Numbered from the stretch's first letter, positions 35,014-46,555 are shown. The stretch is 48,500 nucleotides of DNA from Tubiluchus corallicola (GCA_030141605.1 JAQGDQ010000029.1:1-48500), one strand, 5' to 3'. Numbers and translations are program-made. The notes: generated by a model from the sequence alone, not told the origin.

Positions 35014-35667
35014 TGTGCTTGCAAACCAAAATCGTCCGTAAGTCATCATAACTATAACTATGTTATGATACTACAAAGTAGAATGCACCAAAAATTTGGT
35101 CAAAAGTCTGTTTTTTGTTTTTTGTAAGACAACAGCTAAATATATTGGACTTTTATATTCTAGCATCAAATTATCAAGAAAATGTTAAAAAATACTAAAA
35201 ATCTAATTTTATAACTCTGCACCTACTTTTCCGGCTGGAAACTAGTACTGCAATTGTAAAAAAACTTGTATTCTGAAACTCTGATAGTAGCTCGTGGAAG
35301 CAGTCATTTTGCTTCGTGTTTTTTCCTCTGCTAAGCCCAGATCTTTGTCAGGAAGAGCCATCTACTGGATTTAAACATAACATCAATGTGTTCTTGCAAA
35401 GTCTGTAGCAACCAACATTTGTGCAGTTGCTAAGTGTTTTGTTGAAATGCAACAAAAAACACTTTAACAGCCGATGTTTCTCAATGTTATGTTTTTCTAT
35501 GCGTGGCCTGCACCTCAACTTCAACGTGGATTATCTCAGCTTAGAAATAACATAGAGTGATGAGCTTGGTATAAAATTTATCCACATGAAATGAAGATTC
35601 GGGATATGCGAATAGCTAGAAAAGTTCAATTGTCGACTAATGGACGATTTTGCTATGAAAGCACACA
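35014..35667. mobile_element. MITE, TGTGTGCTTGCA family, copy 2
   Basis: Left TGTGCTTGCA...AAAATCGTCC and right complement TGTGCTTTCATAGCAAAATCGTCC form inverted ends. The interior aligns over its length with 618-1286 in the same orientation. It lies within the exon 27-28 intron. Confidence 0.8.
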
Positions 35668-36181
35668 AATGTTTCTACTTTTGTTAATATGTCTGCTGCC
35701 AGACATTTAAAAATTTTAATTTTTAAAGACAGGTCTACGGTAAGATATAATGAGCGCATTTACTCTACGTGCAAACTTAAAGCAATGATGTGCATTTTGC
35801 TCAAGGTGCAAGCGAGTGTTTCATTCATTTGCTGCTGCCAAGCATTTCATTGCTTACCTACAGTACAAGATAAAGCATATTTTGTGATTATTTGATTCAG
35901 ATTTTTTTTGCATGAAATCCATCCATATAATTAATCTACCTATCCTGTCATGTCATATCTTGTCCTATTCTATACTATTTCACCCGATCTGTTCTGATCC
36001 TGTCATCTGATCTTATCTTCTATCTTATTTATGGTTAGTATCGCAGCTATGCTAAGTTTTTTTGCATAAACTAAGCAGTAAGAATGCTATTAAGGACATA
36101 TTAAAGTAGGCCTAGACAACTGCTAATATTGGGCAGCTGATGTACATAAACCAGTTTTTAATGTAAAAGTTTTTGTTATAG
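35668..36181. other. Intron segment, no feature seen
   Basis: Contains an imperfect TCCTGTC/TCTTATC-rich stretch (35940-36030) but nothing recognisable. Confidence 0.6.
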
Positions 36182-36468
36182 ACTCCAATTGACTGGTGTA
36201 TTGATAACAACTGTAAAAACGGTGCAACCTGCATCGACGGCTGGGATGGTTACACCTGCGACTGCGCACCTGGTTACCATGGCGAAGACTGTGGGAAGGA
36301 AAAGGATAACGATTTCGATCTCCGTTTTCCGGGTTGTGGAGATTCACTGTGCAAAACGGAACTGTTTGGCTACGCGAATCTGACGGGCTTGTCTGTCTGC
36401 TGGTGGGTGAGATTTGCCTACGAGAACAACCCGGGAACATACATAACATTGGCAGGACAAAACCCGGG
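36182..36468 (+). CDS. Exon 28: EGF 14 fused to the start of the pentraxin domain
   Basis: Acceptor TTGTTATAG, donor GTATGA, phase 0 to 2, the longest exon here. IDWCIDNNCKNGATC, YTCDCAPGYHGEDC is EGF14. Then DFDLRFPGCGDSLC begins a pentraxin, followed by LTGLSVCWWVRFAYEN, which matches the family's first conserved cysteine strand, and YITLAGQNPG. An EGF running directly into a pentraxin is a SVEP1 trait. Confidence 0.95.
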
Positions 36469-36518
36469 GTATGAGCTATACTAGTTTTTAACTAAGGTGA
36501 TAATGTTGATATATAACC

Positions 36519-37016
36519 TAGTGATGGACGATTAATAGATTAATCAAATTAATCAAGATTAGAACCACTTATAAATCAATATAATCAGCTATTAAACAGA
36601 TATTCAGTTAATCAAGAGCAAAATATACGTGTTACACACTGACTAAAAGGCAGTATTTTAGCACAAAGAAACGGAATTCCCGCATTTTTTCGTTTTCCTC
36701 GCATTACACAATGCACACAGTTGCAAACGACGTGTTGCAAACTGCGACTTCTTATTCGCTTTCACGTGACATGCGTAGTTGACATAGTCAGAGAGTAGTT
36801 AATGAATGTATGTGTCTGCAAAAATGGTTTGCTTGCATGAAAATGGCAGACAGCGACGAAAGCCGTGAAGAAGTTTATAGGCTACATTTCAGCGCCGCAG
36901 TGTTTGCAAAATATGGCTAAAACACTAAAAAATTACCGCAAAAGGTTAATCGTGATATCAAATTACAAGAACAAGATTGTAATCGAATTCGAAAATTTCA
37001 AAATCGCTCCTTGCTA
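36519..37016. mobile_element. hAT-like non-autonomous element with perfect 8-bp target duplication
   Basis: ATATAACC lies at 36511-36518 and 37017-37024. Ends TAGTGATGGACGATTA and the complement of TAGCAAGGAGCGATTT are imperfect inverted repeats. At 498 bp with no transposase, it is a short hAT derivative. Confidence 0.85.
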
Positions 37017-37024
37017 ATATAACC

Positions 37025-37830
37025 ATTAAAGGGAAAGAAAAGGGTGTTTAAAAGTTTATCCCATAAAACTTTCTATGCAAAATTATATTACTTAGCATTA
37101 CGCTTACTGTGTCGCCCGCCAGTAAAATTGCACTGCATCATTCCAGTGTGCACCATTTCAACAAAAAAGCATTATTGTTCTTATTGATAATATAAACTAA
37201 TTTAAACTTTTGCTTAATTAGTGAAAAGTACGCTGCCAATGCTTTGTTCATTGTTTCAAACTTATATAATTTATCTGAACTTGTTTCAACAGACATTGCT
37301 GAAATGGCTGTCGCACTGATAGAAATTTTAGCTATTTTTACTTTCGTGTAATAGTTTATCTTATCATACAGCTAAGTTTTGTATGAGTTCTTGCTTAGTA
37401 AAGCATTTATTACGTTTCTATGTGAAAAAAGTTTCTATTTTGTATAACTGGCTACAAGAAATTGTATTTGTTTTGTCTTACTATTATTATTATTATTAAT
37501 TACTGTTATCATTTGTTGTACTGTTTTGTTTGTACTGTATTGTTGTACTATTGTTTTTTACTTTTTGATGCTATAATGTCGTTACATTCCTACAGTTCAT
37601 TGTCATTGTTTACTGTCATCTTCCTATGTTTTTTAGATGGGCTATGGCTTTCTCATAAAGACAAATTTTAGTTTAGGGCATTTTAAATTTTGCCGGGACT
37701 CTTAGCAGGTTTAGAGAGGCTGCTATACATTTTCAAATGCAGTATATTTTTCTAATAATACTGAGCTGGCTTAGTGTACATTATAAATTAGTAATGCTGG
37801 AAAATAAAATTAATTATTTTTCTTCTCAAG
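37025..37830. other. Intron segment, no feature seen
   Basis: AT-rich, ending in a TTTTTCTTCTCAAG acceptor. Confidence 0.6.
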
Positions 37831-37993
37831 CAATGGGAATCCATATCCAATGTTCAGAGCTAAGCAGCAGTCACTGACAGTTAACCTTGATCAGGCTGGT
37901 TCTTCGGATGGATTTGACGTGTCGTCTCCGGTCAACGATGCTTACTGGCACCACGGCTGCTTTATTTGGTCGAGTGATGGTGGTGTTTGGCAG
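37831..37993 (+). CDS. Exon 29: pentraxin domain, middle
   Basis: Acceptor TTCTCAAG, donor GTATTA, phase 2 to 0. NPYPMFRAKQQSLTVNL...DAYWHHGCFIWSSDGGVWQ. HHGCFIWSS corresponds to the pentraxin signature H-x-C-x-[ST]-W-x-[ST], with isoleucine at the S/T position before the tryptophan. The second conserved cysteine is present. Confidence 0.94.
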
Positions 37994-38966
37994 GTATTAC
38001 ATCTCTATGCATCTTTGATACAGCGTGGATTGTGATTCCCCATTGAGAGACCTCTACTGGCTGATAATGTATTTTTTGAGTCTGAAAAGTCAGCGTATCT
38101 CTGTGTTGTAATTGTTAGTATAGCTGCCCATGGAGCAGAAGGTCTTGGGCTCAATTCCCACTGGACGTGCAAAATTGTTCACACTTTCTAATTTAGTATT
38201 GCTAATGTCAGTCACGATGAAAGCCTGCAAATGAAAAACAAAATGTAGCTTGTTTTCCATAATATCAAATACCAAAATAGTTTTTCTTGATATAATGTTA
38301 AAATTTGCTAATTTCGACTTTGACAGATTTACATTATTTACTAAAACACTGTTGGGAAATGTGTTTTATCTGTCATAAAACAGTTTCTAATAACAATTGA
38401 TGTAACAGAACTCCATGCATATTTTGCAAAACAAATTGGATTGTTGAAAGTGCTGCAGCATACAGCCACCTACACATTGATATTAACAGCCCGTTGGCAG
38501 TATTTCCCCATTCAACATATTAAATTGATGGTATGACAAGAGGGCAGCTTACATTTATACCTTTGATCTCTGCTGTAATGAGACTAGGTTATAGTGAGCA
38601 AGTTTTAACTGTTCCTTTAAATTTGTTATAAGCAGATCGTACTGTAGTCAATTGGCTTGATGAAGAAAAAGCAAGATGATGACATTGTTAGTGTTTTATT
38701 AATGAATCGCGTTTTTTTGCTTTTTCTTTTTGTGACTTTTTCATATCATTTTTCTTCTTGTCTTATGTTTTTCACTCCTTGTCATGTGAGCGACTGAACT
38801 GCTAATCGACAAAAGAGCCGGATTCTTACTTAAGCATGTGGATGAGTTATGCATCTTAAAACTCTGTGGTTGTCACATTTTCATGATACATAATTGATGT
38901 AGTAATTCATTAAACAGAAAAAAGAAAATTCTTTTCTTTACTTATTTCTATTTGATGTTGTTTTAG
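37994..38966. other. Intron with tRNA-like SINE head
   Basis: 38090-38170: TATAGCTGCCCATGGAGCAG then GGGCTCAATTCCC (B box, 38147-38159), with a tail resembling that at 27543. Nothing else seen. Confidence 0.45.
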
Positions 38967-39034
38967 CATTACTTGGATGGTGCTGTTTATGAATCAGGTG
39001 ATGATTATCTTGATGGAGGGATGCTCACTAATGA
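38967..39034 (+). CDS. Exon 30: micro-exon, pentraxin domain
   Basis: Acceptor GTTTTAG, donor GTAAGT, phase 0 to 2, 68 bp. HYLDGAVYESGDDYLDGGML continues W-Q-HYLDG, the expected strand after the pentraxin signature. Confidence 0.93.
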
Positions 39035-39591
39035 GTAAGTGACTTGCTGCTTTACTAACTCACTGCTTTTCACAAAAATATGCATATCTGTATTTAAAAC
39101 TACAGCGAGTTTTTCTGTTTACTTTTGTCATTTATTGATATTGAAAAACTGAAAATGTTTACTGGTTGTGAAAAGAATTACATGGAGTTTAAATTAAGGA
39201 GTAAATTTTATATAACTTAGTTTTGGTTTTTGAGTACACACGTGCGAAGCAAACTTATAAAGAGGCCTATTTTGCCGTGATTTGTCATAGTTCTGGTTCT
39301 AGTTCAATGGTTTTACGAACCAACGCAAGTGTGTAACATAGATTGTTATTAACTTTTGTACCTTCTGCCTATGAGCAAACAAAAATGTTCATGTGTGCAA
39401 ACGAGGAACATAATGCTTCGCATTCCAGATTAGTAGTTAAATAGTATTGTCATCGCTTTAAACATGATTTGCAATCCAACAGTAGTCATGCTTTAGATTT
39501 TGGTTAATTTGAGAAACTTTGGTTTATTGATGAGAAATTTGTGTCATTTTTATGAGTTCGGTAATTAATGCAACGTTTCACTAGGGGTGAG
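39035..39591. other. Intron segment, no feature seen
   Basis: Ordinary intron. Confidence 0.6.
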
Positions 39592-39942
39592 CCTCAAACG
39601 TTTGAATCGAACGTGTTTTTTTATTTTCGATTCAATTCAAACCTTAAATTATACATTCAAATAATCCAGCACAGCAATCCATACATTATTTATCATTAAA
39701 ACGTTTGAAACATCCCGCAATCAGCCCAATTTAACTGCAATTTTTGTACACAATTTTTGAACAAATTATTAGCTATTGCAGAACAAAATGAAGTAATATG
39801 CATTATCTTTGCTAGACCGCTTTTTATTAGTGATTCGAAAATTTATTCCAAAATCTCTAAAACTGAATTTTTGAAATCTCGAAATTTGGTTGGATTCGAG
39901 TTCGATTCAAATTTGCTTTCTTCTAGGGAATGCTCACCCCTA
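39592..39942. mobile_element. hAT-like element, TAGGGGTGAGC family, copy
   Basis: Ends TAGGGGTGAGC (39592-39602) and GCTCACCCCTA are an exact inverted repeat. Flanking 8-mers CGTTTCAC and CTATTCAC match at 6 of 8. It is the best preserved copy of the family here. Confidence 0.75.
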
Positions 39943-40032
39943 CTATTCACTAACATTAGTCAAGTACTAATCATTTGTGCCTTATTTCAGACATTTGCTT
40001 TTCGTTTAATAAGTTTTTGTGTTTCTGTGCAG

Positions 40033-40184
40033 AATTTGGATGATACTCGGAGCAGATCATAAGGATAAGCCGCAGTTCAACGGGGAACTCTCCAGAGTTA
40101 ACCTGTACAGTTATGCACTTGATAGCGAAACAGTTCAACTCATGTACAATGACGGAAACTGTACTTATGCCCAGTACCCAAGAG
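40033..40184 (+). CDS. Exon 31: pentraxin domain, C-terminal part
   Basis: Acceptor TCTGTGCAG, donor GTAATG, phase 2 to 1. IWMILGADHKDKPQFNGELSR, VNLYSYALDSETVQLMYNDGNC fits the pentraxin C-terminal strands (LILG..., F.GELS.VN.....L). The loop after ILG is short and lacks the acidic/Gln residues that bind calcium in classical pentraxins. Confidence 0.94.
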
Positions 40185-40763
40185 GTAATGGTTATCATTG
40201 CAGTAACGGTTACAGTATTATTGTCGTTGTGGCACCACGTGGCAAGACGGTTACCCGGCGTTCAGCTGCCCTTTTTCTGCTGTTCTGTTGTTTTAAACTT
40301 TGTGTTCCAGTGACCATGTAAATGTATCACTTGATTCCAATACAAAATCTGATAGACTAGACAAGTTTTCAAAAATGTGGAAATCTGAAAGTGTTTTTTT
40401 TTAAAGTGGGTAACATAACCAAACACTTGGCTATGCTGAATCCGGAAAACTGTTGCCAGTTTGAGAAACTAGCAGAAAATGATCAAACATGCTAAACACA
40501 AAGTGTTGCAAAAGTTTTTGTGCAAATAATATAAATTAAAGGGAATGTTCAGGGTAGCATGCAATATGCACGAATCCATTTCTCTGCCTTTTCTTTTAAA
40601 ATGGTCACCCTTCCTTAAAACAGCCGCCACACTAGACTCCAAAAAGATGCAAGGCAGCTTAAACAGTCCAATAAGCAAAAATTCCTGCAATTTCTGTACC
40701 ACATGTGAGAGTAACGATTTTTTACAAAGTTTCACAGTAACTTTCACTACACTTTTCGGGAAA
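40185..40763. other. Intron segment, no feature seen
   Basis: Open frames on both strands (for example 40469-40879 reverse) carry no motif. Confidence 0.6.
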
Positions 40764-41060
40764 GTGCAGCGATCTAGCTGTTCTGCACGTGGCTGCCAAT
40801 CCAGAGGTTCTAGATTTGAATCACACGAATGTCGTAGTGTTTTCGAGCCAGGTTCCAGTTGTACTGGACTTTCTGCCAACTTTCTTTTGTCAGCATAGCC
40901 TTAATTGGATACCTGGTCATGCACTGGGGAAAGAAAGGCGGCTGAGCTAGGTCATCCTTATGTGGTGAGGTTAGAAAAATATATGCCGAGTCCATCTATG
41001 CCAACGCCAGACCCATTTGGCATTTGGCATTTTCTTCTTCGTCTTTTTCTTCTTTATTAC
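40764..41060 (+). mobile_element. tRNA-derived SINE, probable
   Basis: A tRNA-like head (GCAGCGATCTAGCTGTTCTG, A-box region; GATTTGAATCAC, B box at 40813-40824) is followed by a unique body and ends in a CTTCTTC-rich tail near 41035-41060. Unlike the other heads it is long enough to look like a full SINE. Confidence 0.5.
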
Positions 41061-41240
41061 TTTATGACTTTAGTTTATTTTGTAGAATCTTTTATCTGGA
41101 ATGTTTTTCTCACTTGACCTTACACAGTTTTAAGACTGTTAATAGTTAGTCTTCATGGTATCTGTATAGGTAGCTCATTTTAGGGTATTTTTGAAGGCTA
41201 TGTTTAAAGCAGTAGTTGTCACTTTATATATCATTTGTAG

Positions 41241-41375
41241 GTGATCTACAATTATGGGCAGAATTTGAGGACCCACCAGTACGACGTGAACCGGTAGTAG
41301 TACTCAAACCGAGTATATGTGGTGGAGACAGGTGTGCCGAAGGATGGACGGGTACTTACTGTGACAATCAAATTG
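41241..41375 (+). CDS. Exon 32: pentraxin end and half-EGF-like segment
   Basis: Acceptor TTTGTAG, donor GTATGT, phase 1 to 1, 45 codons. GDLQLWAEFEDPP resembles the last pentraxin strand. A linker VRREPVVVLKP leads to ICGGDRCAEGWTGTYC, which has only the last three cysteines of an EGF. I treat it as a degenerate EGF. Confidence 0.88.
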
Positions 41376-41799
41376 GTATGTAGACAAGATGTTTCTATTA
41401 TCATTTTGATGTCATGTGAAGTGATCATTTTGTTGTGCTTTTAGTAATTTAGTAGCATTTGATATCAAAATTGATAATCGTTGGTAACTCAGTATTAATT
41501 TATAAGCAGCTTGATCATTGCGGTCCATTTGCGAAATTTCTGCCATTGCTACGGTTGAGTGTTTTGAAGTTACAACCTTCATTCTTTTATTTCCATTAGC
41601 ATTTTTTGGAAAGTTTTCAATTTTAACAATATTTGCATTAAAAATCTGGAATTCTCTCTACTTTCAGAACTTTTCTTGAGTTTTTTTTAATTATTTGCTG
41701 CATAATGTTGCTAGGTGAACTGTCTGCGCATGACTGACTAGTGTGGTTTCATTCACTAAAGTGAGGTCTTGGTGTGGGATTTACTCACACTACTCACAC

Positions 41800-42385
41800 T
41801 AGGGAATGAGAATCGAACATTCAAATTCGATTCACACGAGTTTTTTTTACTTTATATTCTATCCACACGAGTTTTTTTAGTTCAAATTCGATGTCATTCT
41901 AAAATTATAGATTCAAATAATTCAGCACTTCAGCTACATACGTTCTTTATCATTGAAATGTTTGAAACATAAAGTCAGCGCAATTTAGCACTGATATCTA
42001 TTTTTTATAATTTTTTAACAAATTATTGAGTTTTATTGCAGAAGCATATCAGGTAATATGCATTAGCTTTTTTAGTTTATCTTGATCTATGTGTGACCGC
42101 TTTTTTTAATATTTTATAAAGGAAAATTTTTTCAAAATCTTTAAACCTGAATTCAAATTCGTTTCTGATTTGAAAATGTGGAAATTCGGTTTCATTCGAG
42201 TCGGAAAGTGACAAATTTGATTCAATTCAAATTCACTTTCTGGTCCAGAATGTTCATCGCAAGTCACATATGTCATCTCTCATATGGAAATACGGGAAAA
42301 TGTGGAAATTTGGTTTGATTCGAGTCTGAAAGTGACAAACTCGATTCAATTCAAATTCGCTTTCTGGTCCAACGTGTTCATCCCC
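41800..42385. mobile_element. hAT-like element, TAGGGGTGAGC family, copy with duplicated right end
   Basis: Left end TAGGGAATGAG, right end GTTCATCCCC; flanking ACTCACAC and ACTCACAT match at 7 of 8. About 113 bp of the right end plus about 26 bp of flank occurs twice (about 42174-42286 and 42298-42412), so the insertion and its border were later tandemly duplicated. Confidence 0.65.
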
Positions 42386-42650
42386 ACTCACATATGCCAT
42401 CTCTCACATGCAGAATACTTCCAAATCTTGGTCAAAAACTTTGTTTTAATATGTTAATGACATTTGGTTCAGGTTATGCAGTAAACTTTACTAGTGTGTT
42501 TTTATTTATAAAAAATGAATAAATATTTTTAATCTCTTAACTAATTCCAGAAAATGTTTGAAGGCCAGCAGGTGCCATTCATTCCTTTTTTATAAGATTT
42601 TATGACATATTGTTAACATTGTAATTATAATAATGACTTCTTTTTTGCAG

Positions 42651-42794
42651 ATAAAATTCCACCCGAAGTGTCTTACTGTCCTGAAGACATTGTAATAGTC
42701 AGCCCAGATGAAAGTTTGGTGGTTGTTGAGTGGGACGAACCAATATTTGTTGATAACATCGGCATTGATTACATAGATCAGTCTCATTCGTCTG
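42651..42794 (+). CDS. Exon 33: HYR domain 3, first half
   Basis: Acceptor TTTTTTGCAG, donor GTACGT, phase 1 to 1, 48 codons. DKIPPEVSYCPEDIVIV, VVVEWDEPIFVDNIG matches HYR. The intron lies about 11 residues further in and in another phase than in HYR1/HYR2, so it is not a recent copy of them. A HYR after the pentraxin is not part of the usual SVEP1 order as I know it. Confidence 0.93.
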
Positions 42795-42902
42795 GTACGT
42801 TATATATATAATGGCATATTGAAACCTTATTTGAATGGAAATAGATATCCTTGACTTCTCTGAAGCTTTCATTCATACTTAAATCTGTCTGGAGTCGTAG
42901 AA

Positions 42903-43897
42903 TCATGTTGTTAGTAGAAAAAAAGACATTCTAGACAGTAAAAAGACTTTCCAAGTGGAATGTACCCATGTTGTTGGTAGAAGAAAGACATTCTGGGCAG
43001 TAAAAAGACTTTTCAAGTGGAATGTACCCATGTTGTTAGTTGAAAAAAGACATTCTAGGCAGTGAAAAGACTTTCCAAGTGGAATGTACCCATGTTGTTA
43101 GTAGAAAAAAGACATTCTGGGCAGTAAAAAGACTTTTCAAGTGGAATGTACCCATGTTGTTAGTTGAAAAAAGACATTCTAGGCAGTGAAAAGACTTTTC
43201 AAGTGGAATGTACCCATGTTGTTAGTTGAAAAAAGACATTCTAGGCAGTGAAAAGACTTTTCAAGTGGAATGTACCCATGTTGTTAGTTGAAAAAAGACA
43301 TTCTAGGCAGTGAAAAGACTTTCCAAGTGGAATGTACCCATGTTGTTGGTAGAAGAAAGACATTCTGGGCAGTAAAAAGACTTTTCAAGTGGAATGTACC
43401 CATGTTGTTAGTTGAAAAAAGACATTCTAGGCAGTGAAAAGACTTTTCAAGTGGAATGTACCCATGTTGTTAATTGAAAAAAGACATTCTAGGCAGTGAA
43501 AAGACTTTCCAAGTGGAATGTACCCATGTTGTTAGTAGAAAAAAAGACATTCTAGACAGTAAAAAGACTTTCCAAGTGGAATGTACCTATGTTGTTAGTA
43601 GAAAAAAGACATTCTAGGCAGTGAAAAGACTTTCCAAGTGGAATGTACCCATGTTGTTGGTAGAAGAAAGACATTCTGGGCAGTAAAAAGACTTTCCAAG
43701 TGGAATGTACCCATGTTGTTAGTTAAAAAAGGACATTCTAGGCAGTGAAAAGACTTTCCAAGTGGAATGTACCTATGTTGTTAGTAGAAAAAAGACATTC
43801 TAGGCAGTGAAAAGACTTTCCAAGTGGAATGTACCCATGTTGTTAGTTGAAAAAAGACATTCTAGGCTGTAAAAAGACTTTCCAAGCGGAATGTACC
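42903..43897. repeat. 62-bp minisatellite, about 16 copies
   Basis: GAATGTACC recurs at 42958, 43020, 43082 and onward every 62 bp (one step of 63) to 43889. The unit contains GACATTCTAGGCAGTGAAAA and GACTTTCCAAGTG. Sub-variants (GGTAGAAGAAAG versus AGTTGAAAAAAG) occur in a patterned order. Confidence 0.97.
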
Positions 43898-44101
43898 TCT
43901 ACTTTGGTTTTATTGGAAGTAGGAATAATTTAGAAAAAAGAGATTTTCATCTGAATGCGTTTTTGAAGAGTTTCATCAGAGATGAAAACTTTGAGCCGCT
44001 GTATTTACCTCTTGAAACATCATATACACAAAAAATCAGCAGGTGTATCTATGTAGTACAATATTGGTACTTGAACAGTGATATTTGAACTTCCTTACAA
44101 C
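43898..44101. other. Intron segment, no feature seen
   Basis: Unique sequence between the minisatellite and the hAT element. Confidence 0.6.
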
Positions 44102-44540
44102 CAGAGCCAGGTTATCTTGTAGGCTAGGCTGGGCTGCAACCTAGGACCCTTCAAGTTTGGAGGGTCTCAAGTTTTGGTAATGTTTGGTAAAAAAAATCTG
44201 TTTTCCACCTCAGATTGTGTTAAATTATGTATTAACTTGGTTTGCAATCAATAGTGAAATAGTGGCATTTTTTAAAGAAATTTTTTTGACAAACAAAAGA
44301 TATCTATTCCTATTTTATTTTCTATAGGATTTTCTATATATATTCTACTTTACTTTAAGAATTTGCAATAAGTTTATTTCAAGCTATGTAAATGTTGTTA
44401 AAATATAATAAATATAATAAATAAATAACAAGTATCACGAGTAAAATGTTCAAGCTGGGTGCGGGTGAGTTACAGGGTGGCTGTGTCCGTCCCTTAATCT
44501 CCTTAACCTAGGGGCCTCAACAGATCGTAATCCGGCCCTG
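44102..44540. mobile_element. hAT-like element with CAGGGCCGG-type ends
   Basis: Left CAGAGCCAGGTTATC and right complement CAGGGCCGGATTACG. A second inverted block (AACCTAGGACCC / complement of GGGGCCTC-AACCTAGG region) lies inside. Flanking 8-mers CTTACAAC and CTTATCAT match at only 5 of 8. Confidence 0.6.
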
Positions 44541-44827
44541 CTTATCATGTCATATATAGGACATACGGCATAGTGTCACACAGTGGTAATTTGGATCACT
44601 TGTCAACTCACTCGGTGGAAATAATACATGTTTATCAGTGATTTTTTGGCAAAGATAAAGAATTAATAAGATTACAAACTTCTGCATAGAGCACTTTCTT
44701 GATGTTTTTGTGTTAAACTTTATACTTTGTAATAGATAACATTGCGTAATTGATATAATATAATATTAATAATACAATATAATATTGACAATATAATATT
44801 GTAATAATATAATAGATAAGTTTAGGT

Positions 44828-45140
44828 GACATTGCATAGTTTGAAAAAATATTCAGAGCATTTTTAGCACACACTTCACAAACTAAGCAAAAGTATAAAT
44901 ATATACTATCAATAATGTTAGCAATGTGTTTTTTTTGTTAAGTCAGTGGTGCACACTGGGGTTTTGACTAGGTGACGTTTTACTAGTTGGCACAAACATT
45001 TTAAATGACTAAGAATTTTCTTTTCCAGTTACATAAGTCTTTTGTGCAGTCAGGTGTAATGCTAAGTGATATAACTGGGTGTGGAAAGTTTTTGGAGCAC
45101 ATTTTAAAACTCCCATTTCTTCTCCTTTAAACTTTATATT
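44828..45140. repeat. Dispersed intronic repeat, copy 2 (pair of 18014-18355)
   Basis: Aligns in order with 18014-18355 and, like it, ends a short distance (about 70 bp) before an exon. A local AATATAAT-rich palindromic run (44755-44815) precedes it. Confidence 0.65.
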
Positions 45141-45208
45141 TTGTAAACTGCAATGAATTTCATTCTTCAAGTAAAAGTTTGTACATACTAACGTGTCTTT
45201 TCTCTTAG

Positions 45209-45304
45209 GTGATACGTTTACGTATGGAGAATATCTTGTAACATATGTTGCATACGACGCAGCTGGAAACAGCGCTACCTGCAGTTTCATGGTGTATGTT
45301 GTTC
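45209..45304 (+). CDS. Exon 34: HYR domain 3, second half
   Basis: Acceptor TCTCTTAG, donor GTAAGT, phase 1 to 1, 32 codons. DTFTYGEYLVTYVAYDAAGN, SATCSFMVYVV: the standard A.D.AGN.A.C HYR ending. Confidence 0.95.
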
Positions 45305-45664
45305 GTAAGTATCTTTCCCTTTTATTAGCATTTGTGTATTGTTTAGTATAAAAGAGTAATTTTTTGTTTATGCAAATATGTTGACAAGATGTAATATAAA
45401 ATAGCAGCATAGATGGTCCATAGTTTTCTTTTACTAAACTATAAATCAAAAGAGATTGATTACTAAATAGTTGTTAAGATTGAGTCTTCTTAATTCACTA
45501 TTAAAATACTATATTTTCTTTTGCTTTCTAATAAAATTTTTTTTATTAATACAATTGTTTGTTTGCTAGGTAAATAAAAGTGATAAATAGCAGTTTATTG
45601 TGAAAAAAAGAGGCGTTACAATAAATTTTTAGGCAGAATATTAAATTTTCACGATCATTTTCAG
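45305..45664. other. Intron segment, no feature seen
   Basis: Ordinary intron; reverse-strand frames across it are not genes. Confidence 0.7.
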
Positions 45665-45871
45665 GTTATGATTGTGATAGACCGGCTCCACCAACTTATG
45701 GAATGGCTGCATTTGGGGAGTGGGAAAAGGGTTTGTTTGCAAGCATTCGTTGTACCGACGTAGTTAATTACGCGTTCCCTTACCCTCCACCTCCGTTCTA
45801 CTCTTGTGGCCGGGAAGGCTCGTGGGATCCTGAAAATCCTGACATTCCGTTTGTGTTTCCTGCATGCTCAC
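45665..45871 (+). CDS. Exon 35: sushi/CCP module 5
   Basis: Acceptor TTTTCAG, donor GTAAGT, phase 1 to 1, 69 codons. YDCDRPAPPTYGMAAFG, ASIRCTDVVNYAF, YSCGREGSWDPEN, FVFPACS: four cysteines and a W...P.C tail. At 69 codons it equals CCP4 and, like CCP4, follows HYR, repeating the HYR-CCP-X order. Confidence 0.92.
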
Positions 45872-46555
45872 GTAAGTGCAATTTAAATTTAAATTTTATT
45901 TTAATATTAACTAACGGTTGAAAATATGAAAGAAGACATAATATAAGTAAAAAATGAATAATTTGAATTTTTGCATAAACATTAGCATTGTGGTAATTTT
46001 TGTACATACCTGTATCTTATACTCATCTTCTTAATGTAAAATGCCAATTGTTACTGTTTGGTTTGCTTCATTCATTCATTTGAAGTTTACCTGTTACAAA
46101 TGTGAGAGTTCTCACATTAGACAGACCAGTCAACAGTGGGTTCTCTGTTCTAAAAGCATGAATCTCGTTGAAGTCAACTCCACACACGAAAAATATTCAA
46201 TTTGAGCATTCTAACTTTTTATTAAATATTCAGTGGTGTGTGAGCTTGTTGTTTTTTATAAAGAAGGCATACTGCACATAAAAGAACAAAAACTTACATT
46301 CAAAAGTGGCAGTTCCAAAGAAAATTGTTCTACAGTGCAGTTGTAGCTGTTACAATCATGATTTTGTAATTTATTTATTCTAGAATGTTGGTGTAGCATT
46401 ATTATAAACTATACTTTAAAATGGTTCCAGATCAATGTCATTTTTTGCTGACGAAGTTTAGAATTGAAACATTGAAATTCCATAATTTAACATTCATTAT
46501 TTTCACTTATCCACAAACCCAACACACTTACCATAGTTAATTAAGCCAGCACAAA
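45872..46555. other. Intron segment, no feature seen
   Basis: Ordinary AT-rich intron. Confidence 0.6.

Noticed and set aside
40469-40898. Overlapping forward and reverse open frames of over 110 codons
   Set aside because: Fall in an intron and a probable SINE; no motif.
45009-45449. Reverse-strand 146-codon open frame
   Set aside because: Shadow of exon 34 (HYR3) and its flanking introns.
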